Source: JAXGXJ01 sp963816155 (GTDB lineage Bacteria > Actinomycetota > Thermoleophilia > RBG-16-64-13). From it: DNA of 64,000 bases. The stretch covers positions 332,620 through 396,619 of the forward strand of contig CAWFJE010000011.1 of assembly GCA_963816155.1 (NCBI GenBank). Reading direction: 5' to 3'. Under the pieces are notes generated by a model, which was not told the origin of the DNA, ran no database searches, and saw nothing but the letters and a program-made list of their open reading frames with translations. Positions 18,088 to 26,417 of this stretch are shown here, in pieces; within the stretch, counting starts at the first letter, position 1; each line of letters begins with the position of its first letter. Both the position numbers and the translations under genes were made by a program.

Positions 18088-19489
18088 CGGCGACGTCCCG
18101 GACCTCGTAGCCTTGCTCGGTGATGGCGGCGCGCAACTCGTCGGCGCGCGCGAATTCCTTCGCCGCCCGGCATTTCTGCCTCTCCTCGGCCATAGCCGTA
18201 ACGTCGGCCGAGATGACATCCTCCACCAGGGCGATCGCGTCAAGACCCAGGATGTAGACCATTTCCTTCATCTGGCTCTGGATCTCCCGCGCCGACCCAC
18301 CGCTCAGTTCCCCAGACGCGCAGGCCACGTTGACCTCCCGCGCCAGACCGAAGACCTCGGCCAATGCGGCAGCGGTGTTCAGATCGTCGGCAAGCGCCTC
18401 GTCGAACGCCTGACGGCGCTGCCTGAGGAGTCCCTCGATGCCCGCGGCGGCTTCCGCCTCGGCCCCATCGGCCTCGGCCGCGGACGCGCCGTTCTCAGCA
18501 TCGGAGGCCAGACGGTCGGCCAAGGCCCGGAAGACGTTGCGCAGACGGTCCACCTGCTGCTCGGACTCCGCCAAGAGCTCGGCGCTGAACTCCAGGGGAC
18601 TGCGATAGTGCGTACCCACGAAAGCGACTATGAGCGCCTCGGGACGGTACTCGTCCAGGATGTGGCGCAGGGTGAGGATGTTCCCCACACTCTTCGACAT
18701 CTTCTCCTGGCTGAGGTTGAGCATGCCGTTGTGCATCCAGAAGCGGGCGAAGGGGTGCTGGGCCGCTTCCGCTTGGGCGACTTCGTTCTCGTGGTGGGGG
18801 AAGATGAGGTCCCGACCACCTCCATGGATGTCGAACCCTGCCCCGAGATACGTGAGGCTCATGGCCGAGCATTCGATGTGCCAACCCGGTCGCCCCAGAC
18901 CCCACGGACTCTCCCAGGCCGGCTCACCCGGCTTGGCCCCCTTCCAGAGGGCGAAATCGAGCGGATCGGCTTTGTCATCACCGGGGTCAACGCGCGCTCC
19001 GTGTCGCATCTCCGCGACCTGTTGCTTACTCAGCTTCCCGTACGGGTCGTAGCTGTCCACGTCAAAATACACATCGGGGCCCGACGCGTAGGCGTGTCCC
19101 GTGGCCACCAGCCCCTCGATGAGGGCGACGATCTCAGCGATGTGCTCCGTCGCCAGCGGTTCCACGTCGGGCCTGCCCAGGCCCAGGCGGTCAGTATCCT
19201 CGCGGTAGGCAGCGGCGAACTCCTCCGCCACCTCCCGGGCGCTCCTGCCCTCGATGCTGCCCTTCTGGATGATGCGGTCATCGATGTCGGTGATGTTCTC
19301 CACCAGAGTCACGCGATAGCCCAGCGACCGAAAGTAGCGCCGCGCCACCATAGATACTACATAGGGCCGGGCGTTGCCCACGTGCACGTAGTTGTAGACC
19401 GTAGGTCCGCAGAAGTACATGGTGACGTGGTCGGCGTCCCGGGGGACGAACTCCCGCTTCTCCTGAGTCAGCGAGTCGTAGAGCCGCAT
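18059..19489 (-). CDS. cysS: Cysteinyl-tRNA synthetase
   Basis: Class I synthetase charging tRNA-Cys, 476 residues, normal length. FCGPTVYNYVHVGNARP contains the zinc-ligand cysteine and the HIGH-equivalent HVGN. GWHIECSAMS and the helical FPHHENEVAQAE carry further zinc ligands, and KMSKS is intact. The C-terminal helical domain ends DVAGGFKLVPIR. ATG 19489 is one base after the gltX stop, so translation is coupled. No T-box leader is visible, consistent with expression from the gltX transcript. Confidence 0.97.
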   Translation of the reverse strand: MRLYDSLTQEKREFVPRDADHVTMYFCGPTVYNYVHVGNARPYVVSMVARRYFRSLGYRVTLVENITDIDDRIIQKGSIEGRSAREVAEEFAAAYREDTDRLGLGRPDVEPLATEHIAEIVALIEGLVATGHAYASGPDVYFDVDSYDPYGKLSKQQVAEMRHGARVDPGDDKADPLDFALWKGAKPGEPAWESPWGLGRPGWHIECSAMSLTYLGAGFDIHGGGRDLIFPHHENEVAQAEAAQHPFARFWMHNGMLNLSQEKMSKSVGNILTLRHILDEYRPEALIVAFVGTHYRSPLEFSAELLAESEQQVDRLRNVFRALADRLASDAENGASAAEADGAEAEAAAGIEGLLRQRRQAFDEALADDLNTAAALAEVFGLAREVNVACASGELSGGSAREIQSQMKEMVYILGLDAIALVEDVISADVTAMAEERQKCRAAKEFARADELRAAITEQGYEVRDVAGGFKLVPIR

Positions 19490-19490
19490 C

Positions 19491-20999
19491 TCAGGCCACC
19501 CCCGCCCCTGCTCCGGGGTCGGTCGCATCGCCGGGCATATTCGCACTCACGAAGGCCGCGGCTGCCTCCAGCCGAGCCAAGATGGTGCTCTTGCCCAGCC
19601 CGGCCACCAGGAAGAACAGTTCGGGACCCTCATCGCGCCCGCTCAGAGCCACGCGCAGAGGATGGTAGACCGACTTGCCCTTGAGTCCCTGTTCCTTGGC
19701 CGCCTCCACCAATGTGCGGAGCGCCTCACGACCGGACTGAGTGGGAACGTACTCCGCTTCCAGCCCGGCGAAGCTCTCCTGGGCCAAGCGCAGCAGCACC
19801 TCCACGCCGGGCGCGAGTAACGACTGCGCGCACTCGCACGAGGCCGGATCGACCGGCTCGAGGAACACGGCCGCGAACCGAGGCGCGTCCCCCAGCATCA
19901 CGAGGTTCGCCTGTACGGCCTCCGCCACAACCTCTTGCTGGACCGGAGCCGGCCGCATGCCGGCCTCGGTCAGGTAGGGCTCGATCTCCCGGTACAGGGC
20001 GGTCGGGTCCAACTCGCGGATGTAGAGGCCGTTCAGCCAGTTCAGCTTCTGGATATCGAATATGGCCGGGCTCTTCGACAGCCGGCCGATATCGAACTCT
20101 TCGATGAGCTCCTCCAGAGTGAACTTCTCGCGCTCATCGCCCGGATGCCAGCTCAGAAGAGCCAAGTAGTTGACGATGGCTCCGGAGAGATAGCCCAGCC
20201 CTTTGAAATCGCCAATGGACGTGGCTCCGTGCCGTTTGGACAACTTGCTACCATCCGGGGCCAGAATGAGCGAGTGGTGACCGTAGAGGGGCACTTCCTT
20301 GCCCAAAGCCGCGAACAGCATCATTTGACGCGCGGTGTTGGTGATGTGGTCTTCCCCACGGATGACGTGCGTGATCTCCATGCCCGAGTCGTCCACCACC
20401 ACCGCGAAGTTGTAGGCGAAGCCGCCATCGGTACGCTTGATGATGAAATCACCGATCACATCGGAGGAGAAGGTGATGGGGCCGTGGATGAGATCGTCGA
20501 ACGTCACCTGCCCCTCGGGCACGCGAAAGCGGATGGCGGCCTCCTCTCCGGAGGCCAGACGGGTCTCGATCTCGGCTGGGGAGAGACAGGCACAGGTACG
20601 GTCGTACTTGGGCATCTGCCCCCGCGCCAATTGCTCGGCCTTGCGCTCCTCGAGCAGTTCCTGCGGGCAGAAACAGGGGTAGGCCTTGCCTTCAGCCAGG
20701 AGCTGCTGTACGGCGGCCTCGTAGATGTCCATCCGCTCGCTTTGCCGGTAGGGGCCATGCTCCCCCCCTACGTCGGGGCCTTCGTCGGACTGCAGGCCAA
20801 GCCAGTTGAGGTCGTTGATGATGCTCGCGTCGTGCGCCACCGTGGAGCGCTTGAGATCGGTGTCCTCGACGCGCAGGACCATGGTACCGCCGTGGTGGCG
20901 GGCATAGAGGAAGTTGTAGAGAGCGGTGCGGGCACTTCCCACATGCAGTGAACCGGTGGGGCTGGGGGCAAAACGCACGCGGACGTCGCTCATGGTCAT
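19491..20999 (-). CDS. gltX: Glutamyl-tRNA synthetase
   Basis: Class I synthetase of 502 residues. The N-terminus reads FAPSPTGSLHVGSARTALYN (HIGH-equivalent HVGS). The KMSKS-equivalent is KLSKRHGA, and the discriminating Rossmann insertions are of GluRS type. Two starts are close together (ATG 20999 and 20993). Because this genome also has a glutaminyl-tRNA synthetase at 50-52 kb, the GluRS here is probably discriminating for tRNA-Glu. That is an inference and not readable from sequence alone. It is followed directly by cysS. A cysE between them, as in Bacillus, is absent. Confidence 0.97.
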   Translation of the reverse strand: MTMSDVRVRFAPSPTGSLHVGSARTALYNFLYARHHGGTMVLRVEDTDLKRSTVAHDASIINDLNWLGLQSDEGPDVGGEHGPYRQSERMDIYEAAVQQLLAEGKAYPCFCPQELLEERKAEQLARGQMPKYDRTCACLSPAEIETRLASGEEAAIRFRVPEGQVTFDDLIHGPITFSSDVIGDFIIKRTDGGFAYNFAVVVDDSGMEITHVIRGEDHITNTARQMMLFAALGKEVPLYGHHSLILAPDGSKLSKRHGATSIGDFKGLGYLSGAIVNYLALLSWHPGDEREKFTLEELIEEFDIGRLSKSPAIFDIQKLNWLNGLYIRELDPTALYREIEPYLTEAGMRPAPVQQEVVAEAVQANLVMLGDAPRFAAVFLEPVDPASCECAQSLLAPGVEVLLRLAQESFAGLEAEYVPTQSGREALRTLVEAAKEQGLKGKSVYHPLRVALSGRDEGPELFFLVAGLGKSTILARLEAAAAFVSANMPGDATDPGAGAGVA

Positions 21000-21154
21000 A
21001 ATCTCTCTTCGCTCGTTGTCTGCGGAATAATAGCGGACCCTCGGTCTTGATGCCGCGCCGGCACTTCCGCCGCACCCCGCGGTCGCTGTCAGCGCGCGTC
21101 GCAGGGTCGACTCAGCGCGCCTCGCAGGCCGGCCAGGGCCGACGCGGGCCCGGG

Positions 21155-21655
21155 TCAGGTGGGTCCCGTCGCTCCCCGGCGCCTGACGAGAGCCACCGCT
21201 TGGGCGGCGATGCCTTCGCCCCTGCCGGTGAAGCCCATGCCTTCGGTGGTCGTGCCGCGCACGCCCACTCGATCAGCCGTCACACCGAGGGCGGCCGCCA
21301 TGCGCTCGCGCATGCGCTGCCGCTCGGGGGCGATTCGGGGCTGCTCACAGATGACGACGGCGTCCACGTTCACGACCTCCCAGTCACCCTCGGCCAGGAG
21401 ACCACCCACCTCGGCAAGTAGCCCGATGCTGTCCGCCCCGGCGTAGGCCGGATCGTCGTCGGGAAAGTATTGCCCTATGTCGTCCAGGCCCGCCGCTCCC
21501 AGAAGCGCGTCCATGACGGCGTGCACCAGCACGTCCGCGTCGCTGTGTCCCTCCAGGCCTCCGGACTCCCGCAGCCGCACGCCGCCGAGCACGAGCGCGC
21601 GCTTCGCTGCGAAGCGGTGGGCATCGTAGCCGACTCCCACGCGTTGTTCACTCAT
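21155..21655 (-). CDS. ispF: 2-C-methyl-D-erythritol 2,4-cyclodiphosphate synthase
   Basis: 166 residues, the usual size. It catalyses cyclisation in the MEP isoprenoid pathway. MSEQRVGVGYDAHRFA carries the zinc ligands Asp and His. GGLEGHSDADVLVHAVMDALLG supplies the third zinc histidine and the loop over the CDP pocket, and TTTEGMGFTGRGEGI is the C-terminal signature. ATG 21655 overlaps the end of ispD by eight bases, so the two MEP enzymes are translationally coupled. No IspDF fusion is present despite the overlap. Confidence 0.96.
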   Translation of the reverse strand: MSEQRVGVGYDAHRFAAKRALVLGGVRLRESGGLEGHSDADVLVHAVMDALLGAAGLDDIGQYFPDDDPAYAGADSIGLLAEVGGLLAEGDWEVVNVDAVVICEQPRIAPERQRMRERMAAALGVTADRVGVRGTTTEGMGFTGRGEGIAAQAVALVRRRGATGPT

Positions 21656-22370
21656 GCCTGCGCTCCGCGAGTATCCCCTCGGCGTGGCGCAGGTCGAGGC
21701 GATCGGTGATCTTGAAGTTCTGCGGCGATCCTTCCACCAGCGCCACCCGGCCGCCGCGGCCTTCCACAAGCGAGGCGTCATCTGTGGCCTCCGCCACCAC
21801 CTCATCGGCCTGTCCGTAGGCGTCCATGAGTACCTGCCAGCGAAAGATCTGGGGCGTCTGAGCTCGGAAGAGTCGCGCGCGGTGCGGAGTGCTCTGCACC
21901 ACACCCTGGTCGTCGACGATCTTGATCGTGTCCACACTGGGAACGGCCGGCACCACCCCGTCGAGTGACGGATCGGCCTCGAGAGCATCCAGGGCGCGCC
22001 TCACTTCGGCGCAGGTCACCAGAGGTCTGGCCCCGTCGTGCACTCCGACCAGGTCCCAGTCGCCCAGATCCATCAGGGCGCGCAGACCGTTGCGCACCGA
22101 GAACGGTCGCTTGCTGTCCCCGGCCACCACCCGTGCGACCTTCCCGATGTGCTCCACCTGGATCTCATCGGCGCAGTAGTCGACGTCTTCCATGTTGACG
22201 ACCACCAGCAGGGTGTCGATCTCCGCACACGAACTGAGAGTGCTCAACGTCCTCTGCAGCATGGGGACGCCCAGCAAGGGAACGTACTGCTTCGGCATCC
22301 CGGAATCGAGACGAGTCCCGTAGCCGGCCGCGGCCACCACCATAGCTAGGCTGAGACGTCTCTCCGCCAT
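21648..22370 (-). CDS. ispD: 2-C-methyl-D-erythritol 4-phosphate cytidylyltransferase
   Basis: 240 residues. It transfers CMP onto methylerythritol phosphate in the MEP pathway. Visible motifs are AAGYGTRLDSGMPKQYVPL (nucleotide-binding loop and catalytic Arg/Lys), VGVHDGARPLVT (metal-binding aspartate) and the late TDDASLVE. ATG 22370 follows the PIN/TRAM gene by 13 bp. With ispF it forms an overlapping pair, in the order seen in Bacillus. Confidence 0.96.
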   Translation of the reverse strand: MAERRLSLAMVVAAAGYGTRLDSGMPKQYVPLLGVPMLQRTLSTLSSCAEIDTLLVVVNMEDVDYCADEIQVEHIGKVARVVAGDSKRPFSVRNGLRALMDLGDWDLVGVHDGARPLVTCAEVRRALDALEADPSLDGVVPAVPSVDTIKIVDDQGVVQSTPHRARLFRAQTPQIFRWQVLMDAYGQADEVVAEATDDASLVEGRGGRVALVEGSPQNFKITDRLDLRHAEGILAERRHE

Positions 22371-22383
22371 CCAGGTCTCCTCC

Positions 22384-23430
22384 TCAAGACGCCAGCCGCG
22401 TGAATATCATCCGGCCCGACGGGTTCTGCAGGACCGAGGTGACCTCCACCTCCACTTCCTCCCCCACCCGGTTCCGGCCCCCTTCGATCACCACCATGGT
22501 GCCATCCTCAAGGTAGGCCACGCCTTGATCCTCTTCCTTACCCTCGCGCAAGACCTTCACGCCCAGGCTCTCCCCCGGCAGCACGACTGCCTTGAGCGCG
22601 CTGGAGAGTTGATTCACGTTGAGTACCTCCACGCCCTGGATCTGCGCGAGCTTGTTGAGGTTGTAGTCCGTGGTGAGGATGCAGGCCTTCATTTCCTTCG
22701 CCAAGCGGATGAGCTTGGCATCGACCTCGGCTATGGTGGGAAAATCCCGCTCGATGATGATCGTTCTCTTGTAGGCCTCCTGCAGATGACGCACGGTCTC
22801 CAGCCCCCTGCGCCCCCGGGAGCGCTTGCCGGGCTCCGCCGAATCGGCGATGGACTGCAGTTCCTCCAGCACGAACCCGGGGACTATGAGATCACCCTCG
22901 AGAAAGCCCGTACTGACCACGTCACCGACCCGCCCGTCGATGATCACCGAGGTGTCAAGCACCTTGGGGCGCACAGAATGCTCTGTGCCCGGTTGTTCGA
23001 GGAGGCCTTTGAAACCCAGGAGACGGGCCATATCGGTATGACGCTTGTAACCCAGGTACGCGAACAGGTACCCGCTGACCGCGAAAAGGAGTGGCAGAAG
23101 ATATGGTCCCACCACGGGCAGATCACGGACGGCGAGACCACCGAGGGCCGCGATGGCCAGCCCGATCAGCAGACCCAGAGTGGTGAAGATGAGCCCACTG
23201 GCCGTGACCAGCGAACTCGCCCGATCGAGCCGGCGGCCCAACCGGGTCACCGCGCGGCCCAGGAGACTACCGACGACGCCTCCCACTATGACCCCGGCCA
23301 GCACCACCAACGCAACGAGCAACCCGTGCCCAAAGGCGCCCAGCCCATCGTGCGGCAGGTAGACCATGGCCAACTCGTAGCCGACCACCCCTCCCACGAG
23401 GGCCATCAGCAACCTCAGCGCGAAGACCAT
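22384..23430 (-). CDS. yacL: PIN/TRAM-domain membrane protein (YacL-like)
   Basis: About 348 residues from ATG 23430, two bases after the carD stop codon. Four N-terminal membrane helices (residues 1-115) are followed by a PIN nuclease fold starting KVLDTSVIIDGRVGDV, with further acidic residues in LEELQSIAD and ACILTTDYNLNKLAQ. A C-terminal TRAM-like RNA-binding domain contains GTMVVIEGGRNRVGEEVEV. The architecture is that of Bacillus YacL, whose substrate is not firmly known. A membrane-tethered RNase role is inferred from the domains. Confidence 0.92.
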   Translation of the reverse strand: MVFALRLLMALVGGVVGYELAMVYLPHDGLGAFGHGLLVALVVLAGVIVGGVVGSLLGRAVTRLGRRLDRASSLVTASGLIFTTLGLLIGLAIAALGGLAVRDLPVVGPYLLPLLFAVSGYLFAYLGYKRHTDMARLLGFKGLLEQPGTEHSVRPKVLDTSVIIDGRVGDVVSTGFLEGDLIVPGFVLEELQSIADSAEPGKRSRGRRGLETVRHLQEAYKRTIIIERDFPTIAEVDAKLIRLAKEMKACILTTDYNLNKLAQIQGVEVLNVNQLSSALKAVVLPGESLGVKVLREGKEEDQGVAYLEDGTMVVIEGGRNRVGEEVEVEVTSVLQNPSGRMIFTRLAS

Positions 23431-23432
23431 CC

Positions 23433-23942
23433 CTATTGCCCTTCGCCCGCGCGGGTGCACATCTCCGCCAGGGCGCCGTCGAGGAGCTTCAGGGCCTCCC
23501 CCTCCTGGAGCCCCTTGGCGTACATGAGCTCCGAAGCAAGGATGCGCCTCACTTTGGCATACATCTGCTTCTCACCCGTAGACAGCCCCTTGTCGTGGTC
23601 GCGCAGGGCGAGATTGCGGAGAACCTCGGCGATCTCCAGCGCATCGCCGGTCTTGATCTTGTCACGGTTGTGCCTGATGCGGTGGTTCCAGTTATCGGGC
23701 ATGTGCGTGGCGTCGTCCAGCAGCACCGCGATCACCACATCCGCCATGTCATCGGAAATGATGGCCCGCAGACCGGTCTTCTCCGAGCCCTCAACGGGGA
23801 CGGTGACCGTCATCCCGTCATGCAGCATCTGGATGAGGTAGCATCGACGCAGTTCGTCCCCCTCCCCCTGCTCCACGACGTCCATGACGCGCCCGGCCCC
23901 CAGATGAGGGTAGACCACAGTGTCACCGATGGCGAACATCAT
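23433..23942 (-). CDS. carD: CarD/CdnL-family transcription regulator
   Basis: 169 residues. The N-terminal RNA polymerase-interacting domain starts with FAIGDTVVYPHLGAGRVMDV, and the C-terminal helical domain covers about 80-160. CarD/CdnL proteins bind the RNA polymerase beta subunit and stabilise open complexes at many promoters, including rRNA promoters. They are essential in mycobacteria. The gene sits between disA and the yacL-like gene. Its start overlaps the disA stop by four bases (ATGA), so it is co-translated with the c-di-AMP synthase. Confidence 0.93.
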   Translation of the reverse strand: MMFAIGDTVVYPHLGAGRVMDVVEQGEGDELRRCYLIQMLHDGMTVTVPVEGSEKTGLRAIISDDMADVVIAVLLDDATHMPDNWNHRIRHNRDKIKTGDALEIAEVLRNLALRDHDKGLSTGEKQMYAKVRRILASELMYAKGLQEGEALKLLDGALAEMCTRAGEGQ

Positions 23943-25027
23943 CCGTACCGCTCGAGCAGGTTCAGCTCCCGCAGGCGGTTCAGACCCTCTTTGATGTCAC
24001 GCGCCCGGGCCAACGTCACCCCCTCGATGGCAGCCAGTTCGTCCGGCGTCGCATCGATGACCTCGCTCAGGTGCCCGTAGTACCCGATGAGCGTGACGAT
24101 GACCTCTTGGGGAAGACGCGGGATCTTGCGCAGCATGCGGTAACCGCGGGGGCGCAGGTGTTTCTCCAACATGTCGATACACGGTTCGTAACCGAGAATC
24201 TGACCGAGGCGGGCCAGGGAGAGAAGGTCGTCGGAGAGCAGGGCGCCGAGACCTTCCCGTGCCTCCTTCAGAGCCCCGACCGTCAACTCCGGCAGGTAGT
24301 CCGCAAGGAGCGCCTCACGATCTTCGCGCACGCGGAGCATCATCATCTCCAGTTGCAGCCGCACGAGACGCCCTTCCGTGCCCAACTCGATGATATAACG
24401 CTCGATCTCCTGCACGATCACCAGCACCATCTCAAGCCTCTGGACCACGCTGAGCACGTCGTGCAGAGTCACGGCGTCCTCGAACTCGAGCGCCGACAGC
24501 GATGTGGAGACGTGAGTGAGCCGCTCCTTGAACTTCTCCAGTGTTTGCAGGGCCTGGTTGGCGCTATCGAGGATGGTGCGCAGGTGCTCCATCACGTAGC
24601 GCATGTCTGACAGGTAGATGGTGACCACGTCACGGGCGGCAGAGATGGAGATAGCCAAGACATCGATCTGCTTGGCCACACGTTCGGCCGTTCTATGGCG
24701 CGTGCCGGTCTCCTCGGACTCGATGGAAGCGTCGGGCATCAGTTGCACGTTGGCGTGCAGGATGCGTGTGCCTTGGCGATCCAGAAGGATGGCGCCGTCC
24801 ATCTTCGCGAGCTCATAGAGAATCATGGGCGCCAGCTCGACGTCTATGTCGATGCCCCCGGAGATCATGGGCCTGATGTCGGCCTCATCGGCAAAGACCA
24901 GCAACGCACCCGTCCGGGCCCGCACGATGTTGTCGATGGCCCGCCGGATGGTGGTGCCGGGAGCGACCATCTCCAAGGCCTCTATGAGCCTCTCCTCGAT
25001 CGCCGGGGGCCGTTTACCCACGTCCAC
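23939..25027 (-). CDS. disA: DNA-integrity scanning diadenylate cyclase DisA
   Basis: 362 residues, GTG start overlapping the radA stop by 14 bases. DisA makes cyclic di-AMP and scans DNA, pausing at branched structures. The DAC domain has the DGA motif at 77-79 and the RHR motif at 110-112, both intact. A helical linker and coiled region follow (AFEDAV-like segment about 180-230), then a C-terminal helix-hairpin-helix DNA-binding region (EVIDATPDELAAIEGV). Adjacency to radA matches Bacillus, where RadA interacts with DisA. Catalytically competent by all visible residues. Confidence 0.96.
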   Translation of the reverse strand: MDVGKRPPAIEERLIEALEMVAPGTTIRRAIDNIVRARTGALLVFADEADIRPMISGGIDIDVELAPMILYELAKMDGAILLDRQGTRILHANVQLMPDASIESEETGTRHRTAERVAKQIDVLAISISAARDVVTIYLSDMRYVMEHLRTILDSANQALQTLEKFKERLTHVSTSLSALEFEDAVTLHDVLSVVQRLEMVLVIVQEIERYIIELGTEGRLVRLQLEMMMLRVREDREALLADYLPELTVGALKEAREGLGALLSDDLLSLARLGQILGYEPCIDMLEKHLRPRGYRMLRKIPRLPQEVIVTLIGYYGHLSEVIDATPDELAAIEGVTLARARDIKEGLNRLRELNLLERYG

Positions 25028-26402
25028 TCCTCACACCCACAATGTTCACCGCCTCAGCGATGTCCGCCACCGCCGTCAGTCGTGTCGCTCCCAGATCCAA
25101 TCCCGCGCGTACCAGTTCGTCGGCGTTTCGAGCCGGGAGGAGGATCCTCTCGAACCCCCGCCGAGCCAGCTCCTGCACGCGCTTCTCCGCCTGCAGGACG
25201 TAGCGCACCTTGCCCGTGAGACTGATCTCACCGAGAGCCGCCACGCCCCCGTCCATGTCGGCATCCTTCCATGACGACACCACCGCCAGTGCTACGGCAA
25301 GGTCGGCGCACGGGTCCTCGATCACAAGTCCCCCTGCAACATTAACAAAGATGTCGCACTTGAGAAGCGGCAGACGTGCCCGTCGGCTGAGCACGGCCAC
25401 GATCATGGCCAATCTGTTGCGGTCCACCCCCCGAGCCACCCTCTGAGGCATAGCCAGATTGCTGGGCGCCACCAGCGCCTGCACCTCGGCCAACAGGCAG
25501 CGCGTTCCTTCCATGACCGGGGCGACGGCCGAACCCGAACGAAGCTCCCCGTCTTCGAGGAATACAGAGGAAGGATCGGCCACCTCCACAAGCCCTTGCT
25601 CCGCCATCTGGAAGACCCCCACCTCGTTGGTGGAGCCGAAACGGTTCTTGATCCCCCGCAGGATGCGGAAGGGCTGGGCGCGCTCGCCTTCGAAGGAGAG
25701 GACCGCGTCCACCATGTGCTCCAGCACTCTCGGCCCGGCCAATTCGCCATCCTTGGTGACGTGTCCCACCAGGATGAGAGCGATGTTGCAGGTCTTCGCC
25801 ACCCGTAGAAGCCTGCCGGCAGCGTCGCGGATCTGCGCCACCGATCCGGGCGTGGAACCCAGTTCGGGCGACCACAGCGTCTGCACCGAGTCGACCACAC
25901 ACACAGCGGGGCGCAGCTGCTCGAGACAGGCCACCACCGCTTCACTCTGCGTCTCGCTCAGTAGACGGAGGCGGCTGCTACTCCCGTCCAAACGATTGCT
26001 GCGCAGCTTCACCTGGGCGACGGATTCCTCCCCTGAGACAAGCAGGGCGGAGACCCCGGAAGCCTCCATGCGCAGCAGGGCCTGTAGGAGGAGCGTGCTC
26101 TTGCCCACTCCAGGTTCGCCTCCCAGAAGGACCACCGAGCCGGCCACCAGTCCCCCGCCCAGCACCCGGTTCAGCTCTCCCAACCCCGTGTCGATACGGA
26201 CGTGGGAACCCGGATCGACGTCGGCCAGAGCGACAGGAACGGGCGCCGCGGGCACGAGTCCCACCCTACGGAGCGATGATCCGACGCCCGGCGCCTCTTC
26301 CACTATGGTATTCCACTCACCGCATCCGGGGCACTTGCCCAGCCACCCAGGCGATGCGTGACCGCACTCCCGGCACACGAAAGAACTCTTGCCCCGCGGC
26401 AT
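25014..26402 (-). CDS. radA: DNA repair protein RadA
   Basis: 462 residues, normal length. An N-terminal zinc finger has C10, C13, C24 and C27. The RecA-like core has Walker A GGEPGVGKST and the RadA-specific KNRFG motif. The C-terminal Lon-protease-like domain (about 285-450) includes GGLVIEDPCADLAVA. RadA is a branch-migration helicase in homologous recombination. It starts 15 bp after clpC and overlaps disA, so it belongs to the same transcript as the mcsA-mcsB-clpC genes. Confidence 0.97.
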   Translation of the reverse strand: MPRGKSSFVCRECGHASPGWLGKCPGCGEWNTIVEEAPGVGSSLRRVGLVPAAPVPVALADVDPGSHVRIDTGLGELNRVLGGGLVAGSVVLLGGEPGVGKSTLLLQALLRMEASGVSALLVSGEESVAQVKLRSNRLDGSSSRLRLLSETQSEAVVACLEQLRPAVCVVDSVQTLWSPELGSTPGSVAQIRDAAGRLLRVAKTCNIALILVGHVTKDGELAGPRVLEHMVDAVLSFEGERAQPFRILRGIKNRFGSTNEVGVFQMAEQGLVEVADPSSVFLEDGELRSGSAVAPVMEGTRCLLAEVQALVAPSNLAMPQRVARGVDRNRLAMIVAVLSRRARLPLLKCDIFVNVAGGLVIEDPCADLAVALAVVSSWKDADMDGGVAALGEISLTGKVRYVLQAEKRVQELARRGFERILLPARNADELVRAGLDLGATRLTAVADIAEAVNIVGVRSGRG

Positions 26403-26417
26403 CGGCCGCAGCCCCGA

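Noticed and set aside
21000..21154. T-box or other riboswitch leaders for the aminoacyl-tRNA synthetase genes (gltX, cysS, lysS, glnS)
   Set aside because: The genes are coupled to upstream genes or have short leaders, and no T-box sequence or antiterminator pairing was seen.
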